Positions 1 through 10,740 of a stretch of DNA of 64,000 bases are shown here, piece by piece. The notes under the pieces are model-generated. The model had not been told where the DNA came from. It made no database searches and worked only from the letters and a program-made list of their open reading frames with translations. Source of the stretch: Drosophila persimilis (taxonomy: Eukaryota > Arthropoda > Insecta > Diptera > Drosophilidae); contig NW_020825548.1 in assembly GCF_003286085.1 (NCBI RefSeq), positions 48,894 to 112,893 of the forward strand, in the 5' to 3' direction. Numbering within the stretch: the first letter of the stretch is position 1; each line of letters begins with the position of its first letter. The translations under genes and the position numbers were made by a program.

Positions 1-107
1 CGACTAACCATGAGACCGGCAGCAACGCGTGCATGGATCTCGATCATACCCTCCATCTGCTCGTCTACCGTTTCAGATCCTAGCCTCCTGCTTCGTTATC
101 TGTTACA
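1..107 (+). repeat. 5' LTR of element A (3' end only)
   Basis: This segment matches 10,395-10,501 and ends in TGTTACA. The rest of the LTR lies upstream of the window, so the left target-site duplication cannot be seen. Confidence 0.9.
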
Positions 108-166
108 GTATTAGCAATATATATTTATATATATAATAAATTTAAAAGAAAATAATACAAATAATA

Positions 167-184
167 TGGCGCCCAACGTGGGGC
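167..184 (+). other. Primer-binding site of element A
   Basis: The sequence TGGCGCCCAACGTGGGG is a TGG-initiated site typical of complementarity to a tRNA 3' end. The same 17 bases occur in elements B and C. It lies 59 bp after the LTR end rather than directly next to it, which is unusual. Confidence 0.8.
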
Positions 185-953
185 CTGAGCTGTCACAGCC
201 CCAGTAAATGTCCGAAAGACAGTCAACTACACCCGACTGGAAATTCCTTATCCTTCTGGGTTCAGACAACCTTGTTAACTTCCTCGATATCGGTTGTGAA
301 GGTATACGGTAGCGAGAGAGACTGTTGAAATCCTGATGTTTTCCATTAAGCTCTTGGTCCAGTCCACTTAAGCTGCATCTGACTTAACCACTGCCGGTAT
401 ATCGATCGAGTGCAGGTAGATATTCCCTCCGTCGATCGAAATTGGGTTAATTTATGGCGACAAGCTATAACCTATCTCGCGGAGTTGAGAGTATACGCAA
501 GGAAGTTTATTTGCAGTTTTTTTTTATTTTCTATCGTCCTCCCAACTATAAAAAGCGTCGTCGACTGTCGAAATCCTGAAGCTGTTAGAGTAAGCTCTTG
601 GTCCAGTTGATGCAAAGTAAGACCTACTTGGTCCAGTCTTTGTTGGATAGGATTCAGCCGTTGATAGAAATCAGGTGTATGTATGGCAAAAAGCTATCGC
701 CTGTCTCGCGGTAGAAAGAACCTGTCCGACTCAGTATCTTTGTTTTCTCCACAAATTCGTATCTTACACAGTGAGATTAGATAGCGAACGAGATTCAGTC
801 TATCTCTTATGTGCATCGAAGCAGAATCATGATCCTTTTATTTAAAAACATTTTGTCGTTTGTATTCCTTTGCCTTGATATATAAATTAGTCCGTATTTA
901 GTGTCGTAATTATCTATAAAAGATCGTCGGGTAAGAGATTATGTACGATAATC
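185..953 (+). other. Untranslated leader of element A with an imperfect internal duplication
   Basis: No convincing coding region is present. Two related segments, about 318-510 and 560-735, share blocks such as AAGCTCTTGGTCCAGT and GCTAT..CCT.TCTCGCGG about 230-242 bp apart. A small open frame at 410-610 has no recognisable product. A leader of this size is also seen in B and C. Confidence 0.6.
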
Positions 954-2465
954 ATGCCCCTAAGTCGTAGTCCCGAGAATTTCGCTCAAATAGAGAATCA
1001 GGGAATAATTTGCAGCACGTGCGCCAAGGAAGTTGATACCTAGCTCAGTTAATTACCACCAGCTGTGGACACCAATTCCACCGAGTCTGTTTTAACCGTA
1101 AAGCTGGAGCCAAAAAGATTTGTCCTGTCTGCCACGTTAGCTTGCATGCATCGGCTTTGAATTTAGCTGAGGAGATTGCCGCAGCCCAGACTGCAAGCCA
1201 AGACCCCAGCTCAACCATGCACCATACTAGGTCTAAGGGTAGGGCAACCGACCCCAACGCAGACGCCCCAAGCGGGTCAACTATTAGTGAGACAAACCCG
1301 GAAGTACAAATGGAAGCAAATGCAGCTTCGACCAATGCAGGTCTACACCAGGTTATTGCCGAGGCTTTGGCAGCTGCAATGCAGGCTCAAACCCACATAT
1401 TAGCGCAGACCATAGAAACTGGCCTGCAGAAATTATCGATTCAGCAAACGGCGTCCCGTGAAAGTATTGAAAGTGTTCGTTCCCAACCAATCAATACACA
1501 AACCATCGACGAGGTAGAACAACAAACGTTTTAGCAACTGTTCGGGGGTAGTTCGGAAAGACAGACGGCCAGAGAGCCGCCAGCTAGATATAGTCTAGGA
1601 GGGACCCCGCCAGTCTCAGAGCTACGAGCGGATAGAATAAAATCATTTCAAATTGGAAAATACGGTTTTCCGGTCATTCCTCCATTGGCGTGGACGACTT
1701 CATTTATAGGGTAAATGCCATGACCAACCAATCCTTAAATGGAAATTTTGAACTGTTAGCCAGATATGCGAGCAACCTGTTTGAGGGCAGTGCTAGTGAA
1801 TGGTTCTGGCGATACCACAAGAGTGTCCCCTCATCCGATGGTCCGACCTGTGCGTAGCACTCAAGACTCAATTCAAAGACGGACGTACCGACTTGGATAT
1901 CCGCTCAGCGATCACGCAGCGGAAACAGAAGCCCAATGAACCGTTTGATTTATTTTATGAAGCAATAGTCGCATTGGCAGACAAGCTAGTACAGCCAATG
2001 ACTGAGCCCTATCTGTTAGAAGCTCTTAAAGCCAATTTAGTTCCAGAAATTCAACACGAAATCTTGTATGTACCCATCAAGAGTATCGCAGAGCTACGTC
2101 ATATAGTTCGTACTCGCGAGCGATTCTTGCAGAACTTGTCCAAATCTACGACGACGTTGCAGGGTGCTGCGTCTAAACGACATATTAATGAGATACATCA
2201 AACGTTCAGTGAGACGGATGACGATGCTGATGGTGTATATGATGCAAGTATTGAGGCCATGACCCTTAACTAGTGGAATTGTGGGAAGTTAGGTCACCGT
2301 TACCAAGAATGTACTGGAGAGCGGAGGGTTTTTTGTTATGGGTGTGGGAAAGCTGACACTTACAAGCCCTCTTGTAGAAAATGCAATCCAAAAAACTTGG
2401 CAGCTCGTGCACCGTTGATCAGTGCACGCAGACAGATGGTATCGAAAGCCACCAATACGGAGTAA
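954..2465 (+). pseudogene. gag: Degenerate gag of element A with RING-H2 and CCHC zinc fingers
   Basis: Gag would form the virus-like particle. The frame opens at ATG 954, and the first CxxC of a RING-H2 finger begins at codon 20, as in B and C. A one-base loss within the finger (near 1,020-1,060) shifts the frame; the second half (CxH, HxxC, CxxC) reads from 1,061. A TAG at 1,532-1,534 follows, further frame changes lie near 1,640 and 1,830, and TAG at 2,271 replaces the codon before the first zinc knuckle. The body (1,800-2,270) resembles the gypsy Gag domain with FWRYHKS and RKQKPNEPF motifs. The C-terminal part has a CxxCx4Hx4C knuckle and a second four-cysteine cluster. The frame ends at 2,465, overlapping pol. 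The family assignment rests on comparison with intact element B. Confidence 0.85.
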
Positions 2466-4733
2466 CGAGTTCAAAAACAAACTCGCTACCACTTCAACAG
2501 GCCATGTCACAAATATCAGACTTACCAACCAGGACAGAGATAGAGAATGGTAGCCAACGCTCCCTACGAATGAAGTTGCGTAGATGTGCGTATAATGTAG
2601 CACGAAAGCAAGAACGAAACGTTTTGCTATCCGCTGTAGTTGGGAATGCGCAGGACATAAGACCGTATGCAGAGGTCCAACTATTGGGAAGAACAGTCAC
2701 TGGTCTTTTGGATACAGGAGCAACAATCAGTTGTATAGGAGGGGAGTTAGCGTTGAAAGTTAGTCATGCGACCGTCAAAACCGTTAATGCATCTGTGCGA
2801 ACTGCTGATGGAGCTGCGCAGAAAATTGTAGGCAAAATCTCCACACCCGTGCTGTTTCGAGATGAAACTAAACCCATAACATTGTATTTAGTACCATCAC
2901 TCGCTCAAGAATTATACCTTGGCATGGACTTTTGGGCTGCATTTAAATTGTTACCTCCAGGTGTAGTAACCCAGAATGCCAAGCCCGAAGTTGCTGCCTT
3001 AGCCAAGGATGACCATATGCGCCAAAGAAGGTCTAGGTCGAACCAGCTGGATAAGTCACGATATCGATATTGGGGATGCAAAGCCTATTAAACAGCTTAT
3101 TAAACAGTCGTTCTCGTTAGGAAACCTGGAAAAGTGAGAATATGTCTCGATAGCCGTAAGGTCAACGAAGTCACAGTGAAGAGCGCATATTCCATGCCTT
3201 TGATCGATGGAATATTAAGCCGACTACCAAAAGCTGAATATATTTCCAGCATCGACCTGAAGGATGCCTATTGGCAGATCCCATTGACTCCAGACGCTCG
3301 CGAAAAGACCGCGTTCACCGTCCCGGGGAGACCCCTGTATCAATACACAGTGATGCCATTTGGACTAACTAACGCTCCACAAACCATGTGTAAATTAATG
3401 GATAAAGTTATACCCTCTCAGTTACGACATGAAGTGTTCGTCTATCTAGATGATTTGCTCGTTGTATCTTCTACGTTCGAAATTCATGTGCGTGTGTTAT
3501 CCGAGCTAGCAGCTCGGTTAAAACAAGCTGGGTTAACAATTAATGTCGAAAAAAGTAAATTTTGTTTGAAGGAAGTAAGATACCTTGGCCATGTCATTGG
3601 GGATGGAACTATTAAAACCGATCCAGAAAAGGTTTCAGCCATTCGGGAATTCCCAACACCTCGTTCAGTCAAACAGGTACGAAGGTTTTTAGGAGTAACT
3701 GGCTGGTATCATAAATTCATTCGAAATTATGCCGGTCTGGCCGCTCCATTGTCGGACACGTTGAAACAGAAACGTAAGTTTGAATGGACGAATGAGGCCC
3801 AACTTGCATTTGAAGACCTGAAAGGTAAACTTTGCAGTGCTCCCGTTTTGCATAGTCCAAATTTTCGGAGTCCATTCGCTATTCACTGCGATGCGAGTCA
3901 TACTGGCGTGGGCGGAGTACTTATGCAAAAAGATGTAGAAGGTAACGAGGTTCCGATCGCATATATGTCTAGAAAGCTAAATCAATGCCAACGAAATTAC
4001 TCGGTTACAGAAAAAGAGTGTTTAGCAGCTGTACTGTGTGTTAAAAAGTTTCGCGTCTACATCGAACGGCATGAATTTGTCATTATTACCGATCATGCTT
4101 CGTTAAAATGGCTTATGAGTCAATCGGATTTGAGCTCTAGACTCGCCAGATGGTCGTTAAAATTACAAGGTTTTGACTACCAAATTCATCACAGAAAAGG
4201 AGTCAACAACAAAGTGCCAGACGCCCTGTCCCGAGCCTATACTGAAGACCTGTCCGAGCTCCAAGTGGACAGTCTGCTAGATCTCAGTTCACCACAGTTC
4301 CACTCAGTTGAGTATGAGGACCTAAAAACCAAAATAACCGCCAACCCGACGAAAATGCCTGATGTCAAAGTAATTGATGGTTTCATTTATCGTCGTGCTG
4401 AACATGCAGTAGGAGAAAAAGTATCCGATGACCTCTGCTGGAAGTTATGGGTACCATCCGCCCTAACGTCCGTTGTGCTGAGACAAGCACACGAACATCC
4501 TCTCTCCTCACACGGTGGTATCCACAAAACGCTGGAGCGAATACGGCGATACTACTATTGGCCGAATTTGGTCACCGATGTGAAGGCATATGTTAATCAG
4601 TGCGAGGTATGCAAATGTTCAAAACATCCAAGTTATTGCTTACGACCTCCCATGGGAAAAACTCAGGGAACTAACAGATTCTTTCAGAAACTGTATGTAG
4701 ATTTCTTGGGACCGTATCCGCGTAGTAAGTCAG
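2381..4733 (+). pseudogene. pol: pol of element A, 5' part: protease, RT, RNase H, integrase N-terminus
   Basis: The frame 2,381-3,091 holds the aspartic protease (LDTGATISCIGG). A deletion near 3,090-3,115 removes the stretch between the KPIKQ motif and the first RT block and breaks the frame. From 3,134 the frame is open and carries RT motif A (SIDLKDAYWQIPL), the YLDD catalytic box (VYLDDLLVV), Ty3-type RNase H (HCDASHTGVGG, TEKE, TDHASLKWL), the integrase HHCC finger and the first catalytic Asp (YVDFLGPYP). The frame is cut at 4,733 by the hAT transposon and resumes in the same phase at 7,482. Element B's intact pol is the reference for these calls. Confidence 0.9.
2390..2428 (+). promoter_or_regulatory. 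gag-pol -1 frameshift signal of element A
   Basis: The heptamer AAAAAAC (2,390-2,396) is in gag phase as A AAA AAC. After a 9-nt spacer comes a perfect stem, CGTGCAC (2,406-2,412) with GTGCACG (2,422-2,428), closing a 9-nt loop. Pol is in the -1 frame. The same arrangement occurs in B and C. Confidence 0.85.
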
Positions 4734-4761
4734 TAGTGTTGGGTAAACATTGCTCATTTTG

Positions 4762-4972
4762 GTGAACATGTTCACTTGTTCTTTTTTAGTAAGTGAGTCA
4801 ACTCACTCATATTGCTCACTTGCTCACTTGCTCTCTTAGATTGCTCAGTTACTCACTTGTTCACTTGCTCAGTTGTTCACTTGCTCAGTTGTTCACTTGC
4901 TCAGTTACTCACTTGTTCACTTGCTCAGTTGTTCACTTGCTCAGTTGCTGACTTGCTCAGTTATTCACTATT
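4762..4972 (+). repeat. 5' subterminal repeat array of the hAT element
   Basis: This segment is built from short imperfect copies of TTCACTTG and GCTCAGTTG. It is the mirror of the CAAGTGAAC array at the other end. Such arrays are typical transposase-binding regions in hAT elements; that role is inferred here. Confidence 0.8.
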
Positions 4973-5099
4973 CATGCACAGAACCCTAAGCACCACAGAC
5001 TTTTACACAAATAAAAAACGTACATTTCAATATTAATCAAAGATTTATAACTAAAAACAAAACAAAAATGTATATAACAAAAAAACAAACTTTTTATTT

Positions 5100-5197
5100 C
5101 CTTTCATAGGAATTCTTATACTAACATAAAAATAAGGAGATCCTTTCATAGGAATTCTTATACTAACTTAAAAATAAGGAGATCCTTTCATAGGAAT
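5100..5197 (+). repeat. 42-bp tandem repeat inside the hAT element
   Basis: About 2.3 copies of a 42-bp unit beginning CCTTTCATAGGAATTCTTAT start at 5,100, 5,142 and 5,184. They lie between the left subterminal array and the end of the transposase frame, probably in its 3' UTR. Confidence 0.85.
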
Positions 5198-5304
5198 CAA
5201 ACTTTCAAACTTTTCGTTTTCTTCATTTTAGCGCTATAAGAGAAAAAAATGTTAATCAAGCAAACAAGCAATCAAGTACAAATTAGGTTGTACTCACTTC
5301 CGAT

Positions 5305-7059
5305 TTACATGTTGTTATGCAAAAAAATTAAATTTTCAACGGTTGTTGACTTTAAAAGGGATCGCCTTTTACGTATGGTTTCGCCTGCACTTGAAAATAT
5401 GCGCTCGCATGGCACTGAGGTGGCGACTAAGCAGAGGCGCTTCAGCATATAGGTATAAAGTAGCGGGTATTGCGCTTTCCGCTGATTCCACCATACCAAT
5501 GGATCATCTTTTCGGCTGATGTACTCCTCAGCCAGGTACTTATCCATTTCTCTTATGGATGCTGCCGTATTGTTGGTGGGTTGGCTTACTTGCTGAAAAG
5601 TGGTGTCAAACTCAGCCCATATTGTGTCCTCTTCTTGTTTTTTGTTGCTTATAGCTTCTTGTGGAGGTTCAGGGAGTGACTGTATCGTTTGAGCCAATTT
5701 TTTGTTGATATCCGCTACTGATTTTTTAAAGGCCTCCGCAGATTTAAATGCGCGTCCTTTGAACCTGGGATCCAGAACAGTGCTCTCCGCATACAAAATA
5801 TTATCCTCGAAATCGTTAAACCTGCCGTCCATCTCGTTTATGATTTCATTGATTACTTCGGCAACTAGGTTATTTTTAACTGTTGGATATATTTGAGCCA
5901 TTTTTCTTTGAAGTAATCCAGTCAAAGCAATTATTTTTGATAATGTTACGTTTTTTTCAGCTGAGATCTCTTCTGTAACTTCATAAAATGGCTTTAATAC
6001 GGGAAGCACTCCATCAATGACATCCCAGTCTTCTGGTGACAAAATTAAATCTGTCCTTGTTGACAGAGCTGCCACGACTGCCTCCTTCAGGATAGACAGC
6101 CGTTCAAACATTTTGTACGTTGAGTTCCAACGTGTTGGCACATCCTGTGTTAGTTTGAGGTCAGCCAACTTAAGCAGCGCTTGCATATCTTTAAGCTTTT
6201 TTAAGCCTGATGAGCTGCGATGAAAATATTCGCTTATAGCTTTAGCTTTTCTGCGCACACTGCTCATTTTATCTAGAGCTTTTTGGACAATTAGATTTAG
6301 GGTATGAGCAAAACACCGTATATGACTCCAATTGCCGGTTCTAATAGCAAGAGCAATGTTGTGTGCATTATCGGATGCTATTGCTGCGACTTTGTTTTTG
6401 AGATCCCATTCATTCACAATTTTTTCCAAAAAGCTGCACAGATTCGCAGCAGTGCGCGACGCTTCAAAGGCCTGACAAGCAATTGTATAGGAGGTCAGCA
6501 TCGTTGATTCCTCATCGATAAAATGCACTGTGACAGCCAGATAACTTTCGTTGGTTATAGATGTCCAACCGTCTGTAGTTAAGCACACCGCTGTGGCCGC
6601 ACGTAGTTCTTCTATTATCTTCCCAGTGTACTCGTCACGAATTTTGGGAATCAAGGAGCTGGTTAATGTTTTCCTCGTCGGAAGCTTATAGTTTGGGGCG
6701 TGCGACACATCGTGAATCAATTTTTTAAATTCTGGTTCTTCGACCAAGCGCAAGGCGTGATGACCCTTGGCGATCATCCGTACAAGTTGCAGATCAATCT
6801 GCTGCGCTTTGCTCGCTGGTACAGGCCTTTCAGCAAAGCTTGTTATTTTTGGTTGCGCACTTTGCACAAAAATCGGGCCATCGGTGTTTTGCCGGATGAC
6901 GGGCTCCATAGACGCCGGGTGCTTGCTCTTTAAATGGCGGCTTAAGTTGCTTTGAGATTTGCAACTCAAAATAGATTTGCAATACTTGCACTTGGCTTCC
7001 AGGCGTCCAACTTCCTCGAAATGGTTCCAAATCTCACTATACTTCCGAATTAGCGACAT
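5305..7059 (-). CDS. hAT transposase, BED finger plus RNase H-like fold and C-terminal dimerisation domain
   Basis: The enzyme would cut and paste the surrounding element. The open frame reaches upstream to 7,122, but the Met at 7,059 (MSLIRKYSEIW) fits better because the BED-type zinc finger follows directly: CKYC near residue 26 and HLKSKH near residue 45. The catalytic acidic residues of the hAT fold appear as the Asp in LTTDGWTS, the Asp in AIASDNAHN and the Glu in PCERIFSSAG; the conserved RWNSTY is also present. The C-terminus (VPCERIFSSAGETIRKRRSLL, with a terminal FLHNN) is the usual hAT dimerisation block. At about 584 residues it has normal family length and no internal stop. The complete frame and exact target duplication suggest recent activity. 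Confidence 0.92.
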   Translation of the reverse strand: MSLIRKYSEIWNHFEEVGRLEAKCKYCKSILSCKSQSNLSRHLKSKHPASMEPVIRQNTDGPIFVQSAQPKITSFAERPVPASKAQQIDLQLVRMIAKGHHALRLVEEPEFKKLIHDVSHAPNYKLPTRKTLTSSLIPKIRDEYTGKIIEELRAATAVCLTTDGWTSITNESYLAVTVHFIDEESTMLTSYTIACQAFEASRTAANLCSFLEKIVNEWDLKNKVAAIASDNAHNIALAIRTGNWSHIRCFAHTLNLIVQKALDKMSSVRRKAKAISEYFHRSSSGLKKLKDMQALLKLADLKLTQDVPTRWNSTYKMFERLSILKEAVVAALSTRTDLILSPEDWDVIDGVLPVLKPFYEVTEEISAEKNVTLSKIIALTGLLQRKMAQIYPTVKNNLVAEVINEIINEMDGRFNDFEDNILYAESTVLDPRFKGRAFKSAEAFKKSVADINKKLAQTIQSLPEPPQEAISNKKQEEDTIWAEFDTTFQQVSQPTNNTAASIREMDKYLAEEYISRKDDPLVWWNQRKAQYPLLYTYMLKRLCLVATSVPCERIFSSAGETIRKRRSLLKSTTVENLIFLHNNM

Positions 7060-7182
7060 AGTGAATTTTTCAAAATTGTAAACAGCTTTGCCCGTAATAT
7101 AAAAAGTGTGAAGTAAACGCAAATATGAGCAAAGCTACCAGATCGCAAAATGCCCTTTGAGGAGCAAAATTGCGCAAAAAGT

Positions 7183-7446
7183 GAGTAGAGAACAAGTGAG
7201 TAAAAATGAACAAGTGAGTAAAAATGAACAAGTGAACAACAAAGAGCAAGTGAACAACAAAGAACAAGTGAACAAAAAAGAACAAGTGAACAACAAAGAA
7301 CAAGTGAACAAAAAAGAGCAAGTGAACAAAAAAAGAACAAGTGAACAAAAAAGAACAAGTGAACAACAAAGAACAAGTGAACAAAAAAGAACAACTTGGA
7401 AGCAACATGTTCAGTTGCTCACTTAAGTGAACAACTCTTTTTTGTT
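7183..7446 (+). repeat. 3' subterminal repeat array of the hAT element (18-bp unit)
   Basis: Nine copies of CAAGTGAAC, plus related CAAGTGAGT copies at the outer left, are spaced by about 18 bp. This is the inverse of the motif in the left array. Open frames crossing it, rich in EQVNKK, are artefacts of the repeat. Confidence 0.85.
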
Positions 7447-7481
7447 CACTCACTCATGAGAAACACAACACTATAAGTCAG

Positions 7482-8263
7482 GGAACATAGGAATCTTTAT
7501 AGTCCTGGATCATTTCGCCAAATTCCCATTTCTCAAACCCGTAAAGAAGTTTACAGCAGATTCGATCATCCGATTCATCGAGGAAGAGTTGTTTCACTGC
7601 TTCGGCGTACCCGAGACGGTAGTATCGGATAATGCAGTTCAGTTTAAATCACACGTATTCCAGAGCTTGCTGCAAAACTACGGTGTCAAACATATGCTTA
7701 CAGCCGTGCATGCACCCCAAGCAAATGCGTCAGAACGTGTGAATCGTTCGGTCATTGCCGCGATAAAGGCCTATATAAAACCAGACCAGTCCAATTGGGA
7801 TGAAAAGTTGAGCCATATTGCCTGTGCCCTACGTTCGAGCACACATACCGCCATTAATTCAACCCCGTACAGAATAGCGTTTGGTCAACATATGGTTACC
7901 AATGGCTCTAGCTATCAGCTATTAAGACAGTTAGAAATGCTGGAGGATCGAACAGTACAGTTTTCGCGAGACGATTCGTTCAATATCATTCGGCAAAAAG
8001 CTATGCATTCAGCTCAACAGCAGCATAGTCGCAACGAAAAAGTATACAATTTGCGTAGTCGAGACGTCTCGTTTGTCATTGGCCAGGAGGTGTATAAAAG
8101 AAACTTCCAGCAAAGTAACTTTAGCAGAGGCTTTAACGCCAAGCTGGCACCTACTTTCGTGAAAGCCCGGGTGAGAAAAAGACTTGGTAATAGTTACTAC
8201 GAACTCGAGGACCTACATGGACGACTCCTAGGGAAATTCCATGCTAAAGATATAAAACAATGA
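7482..8263 (+). pseudogene. pol: pol of element A, 3' part: integrase core and C-terminus
   Basis: This continues, in the same phase, the integrase interrupted at 4,733. It carries the second catalytic Asp (VVSDNAVQF) and the Glu (ASERVNRSV) of the DDE core. The C-terminal domain ends in a GKFHAKDIKQ block shared with B and C. The stop is at 8,263, after which no env frame is present. The segment is intact, but the gene as a whole is broken by the hAT insertion and by the deletion near 3,100. Confidence 0.9.
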
Positions 8264-8277
8264 GGTTTCAGGCGTGG

Positions 8278-8328
8278 ATCACTCTTTTCAGTGTATCACT
8301 GCCAAGTGTGATCTTGGTAGGGGGGAGT
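8278..8328 (+). other. Pre-PPT inverted repeat and polypurine tract of element A
   Basis: ATCACTCTT (8,278-8,286) can pair with AAGTGTGAT (8,304-8,312) with one mismatch. A purine tract GGTAGGGGGGAG runs into the LTR start at 8,329. B and C have an equivalent inverted repeat at the same place. Confidence 0.75.
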
Positions 8329-10501
8329 TGTAATGGCGCCTGTCCAACCAAAAATATCGGATAACCGTCCCACGGTTTCCCCTTTCCTTAGACATGCACC
8401 TTGCACCTTTTGGGCAGTTATGCGCAAGAAAAAATGACATAAGTTAACAGCGGCTACTGTCAAGGTGTGGTGAAAAAAAAGGGGAATGAGAGAACCAAGG
8501 GCTCAAGCGGAAGGAGAGTGGCTTGGGCATGTTCTTTTCAATTTTACTCGCGATCCCAGACGGACGTCTGAGGAAAATACTCCAGCAGTGCAGTGAAAGA
8601 AGAAAAAAAAAAAAAAAATTCTAACCTCGACCGAAATTACCGCGTGTCCATCGTGGCTAAGATCTAGTCAAAAGATCAGCCGACCATTCCTACGTTTATT
8701 AAGCGAAGGCCGAACCCATCGGGTGAGTGGAAATTGTACCCCAACTGCCGGCCAACAGAAAATTAAAGTTCGTTTTTTTTCTTAAAAACCTAACCATAGG
8801 TTTGGCCGTACGTAATACCGTACGAAACGCCGGTCGTAGTGCCGTAAGCCGTACCCTCTACAGTCTCGTCACCTTGACACACATATAAGTATCCATCGTA
8901 CCGATCGACTACTGTATGTGTTAGCCGTCTTCGACCCCAAATCTTCTTTCGGCGTGGCGTCTGCATACATGTGAGCATCACTGTATTTACCGCAGCGTGT
9001 ACCGGCGTGGGTCCACACACATACAAGCCTTGCTCGGCCTACCCCAGTGAACAACGGCCGATGGGCTTTTATCTACGAGTGCAGTGACATACATATGTAC
9101 ATATGTGTGAGATTGACTATTCCCTCTTCAGTGACTTTCGTCATTGCTACGTCGATTACGCCGCCCGCATACGAACAGTAACACTCAAGGAGAAGACAAT
9201 TACCGGTGCCGTTATACTGTTTGCGTTGCTGATGAAGTCAGTCGGTGTCTCGATCATGATGGCTGTGCCCATGCATTTCTTCATATTAGAATAATACTTT
9301 GGAACCCCACTATTGTACTGACCCTAGGATTAACCTTAAAAGTGAATTTCGTATGATTCGGTTTTTTTGGATTATCATAAAGAAAAGTGCAGTTAGAAGG
9401 AAAGGAACTAAAACTATTACTCGCGCATATCGCCTATCTACTCTGACACACTGATATTTACAAGTTTTCAGCCACCCTCATCGACCACATGGAAGCGCTT
9501 TCATCGTTGGATTTGATCGTACTGTGAGTGATAACCTTTGAACGTCTGCTATATGTGAATTCAAAATTTTACGCCAGTCGAAGCAACATTAAAAGATTCC
9601 ATGCCTCGACCGTAAACTTCCCAGCCGTACTGTAACGCTGACCAATCCAATGGTTCACGTGTTTGTTTTGTTCTGCTCTTTCGCAAGCAATGTAACTTTC
9701 TGCAATTCCGAATCTATCGACAACCGAACTTATGATTGGGATTACCCCACAAGCAATTGCTGTGCACTTTAAAGATGCATCCATCCGTCCCTTGTTTTTG
9801 CATTTAAACTGAAAACTATTCGACTATATTTCTATTTGTGCAACGTAATTACCATTATTACTGAATATACTCTTTATAATTAGATGACCCTAGTCTAATA
9901 AGATCTTTCATCATGATATTTTTATATATATAATTAATCTTAATTGCAGCTTATTTGAACATATTATCATTATTACTTTAATAGCCTTTATACATATAGA
10001 TTTACCCTGTTAGCAGCCATGAGAGCTTGTAGGAAAGTTAATGAATAAACTGTTTGTAATGAATTCCCGTTAATTGTTGCCGTTAGTAAAGGATCATGTG
10101 GTGCCGAGATGACGTAACCTAGCGAAGTAGAGCGTTTAATTTAGGGATCGTTACCCATTACTCAGCATATTTGGACTGGTGCGATCAAGGAAGGGTGGGC
10201 ATACCGAGTTGCAATGACACCGCAAGCAACTCCCGCTCGAATTCGTTCCGCTGACTCATCTCCCTAGACTGTCATTTCTCTGTAGATTTCTTCCGTCTGA
10301 ACCTTGAACCGCACGCGAAACTTATTTTTATTGTCTTTGCTCCTAATGCTCGAGCTCGTGACGCGATCGCTCCCTACCCCACCCCCACTCTACCCGACTA
10401 ACCATGAGACCGGCAGCAACGCGTGCATGGATCTCGATCATACCGTCCATCTGCTCGTCTACCGTTTCAGATCCTAGCCTTCTGCTTCGTTATCTGTTAC
10501 A
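8329..10501 (+). repeat. 3' LTR of element A (2,173 bp)
   Basis: The LTR runs from TGTAATGG to TGTTACA, preceded by the polypurine tract and followed by satellite DNA. It holds no convincing gene. The short open frames around 8,790-9,360 and 9,569-9,784 have no recognisable product. An A-rich tract lies near 8,600. Confidence 0.88.
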
Positions 10502-10740
10502 GATTCAATATACATGCAAGTGCTGTATAGGGACGCGTTCTATATAAGTGCAGGTGCCATATAGTTGCGGAGGTTCCACTTTTTTGGGGCTATATTGCCA
10601 TATTGGTGCTTATGCCCAAAATATGCGATCCTGCCACATTTCCTGGAGCGTGGATGCTATATAGCTGCGGTGGTTCAGTATACATGCCAGTGTTGGATAG
10701 GGAAGGGTTCTATATAAGTGCAGGTGCCATATAGTTGCGG
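10502..10740 (-). repeat. Inverted segment of the 170-bp satellite
   Basis: About 1.4 monomers read in the opposite direction to the rest of the array. The orientation switches at about 10,740, where arms containing CTATATGGCACCTGCAC face each other across a spacer of roughly 47 bp. Confidence 0.9.

Larger units (their letters stand above)
4734..7473 (-). mobile_element. hAT (Ac/hobo superfamily) DNA transposon, apparently complete
   Basis: This 2,740-bp element is flanked by an exact 8-bp target duplication, TAAGTCAG (4,726-4,733 and 7,474-7,481). The inverted termini are TAGTGTTGGG on the left and, read inward, TAGTGTTGTG on the right. Both subterminal regions are arrays of a short motif in opposite orientation. 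A full-length transposase frame lies on the minus strand. It inserted into integrase of element A, whose frame continues cleanly once the element and one duplication copy are set aside. Confidence 0.95.
1..10501 (+). mobile_element. Long-LTR Ty3/gypsy element A, degenerate, 5' end outside window
   Basis: The element has a partial 5' LTR (1-107), a primer-binding site, gag and pol remains, a polypurine tract and a complete 3' LTR of 2,173 bp. The first 107 bases match the end of the 3' LTR with about two differences. LTRs of this length plus a gag-pol without env fit the Ulysses/Osvaldo lineage of Drosophila; that assignment is an inference. Gag has frameshifts and stops, pol has lost a stretch near 3,100, and a hAT transposon splits integrase. 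The LTR starts TGTAA and ends TTACA. Confidence 0.9.

Noticed and set aside
7183-7446. CRISPR-like array
   Set aside because: The units are contiguous with no unique spacers, lie in a hAT terminus, and the genome is eukaryotic.
7157-7453. Lysine/glutamine-rich or phenylalanine/serine-rich open frames in the hAT right end
   Set aside because: The 18-bp array has a period divisible by three, so frames stay open on both strands without being genes.
8329-8345. TGGCGCC close to the start of the 3' LTR of A as a second primer site
   Set aside because: Only seven bases agree with the real site and it is inside the LTR; probably chance.
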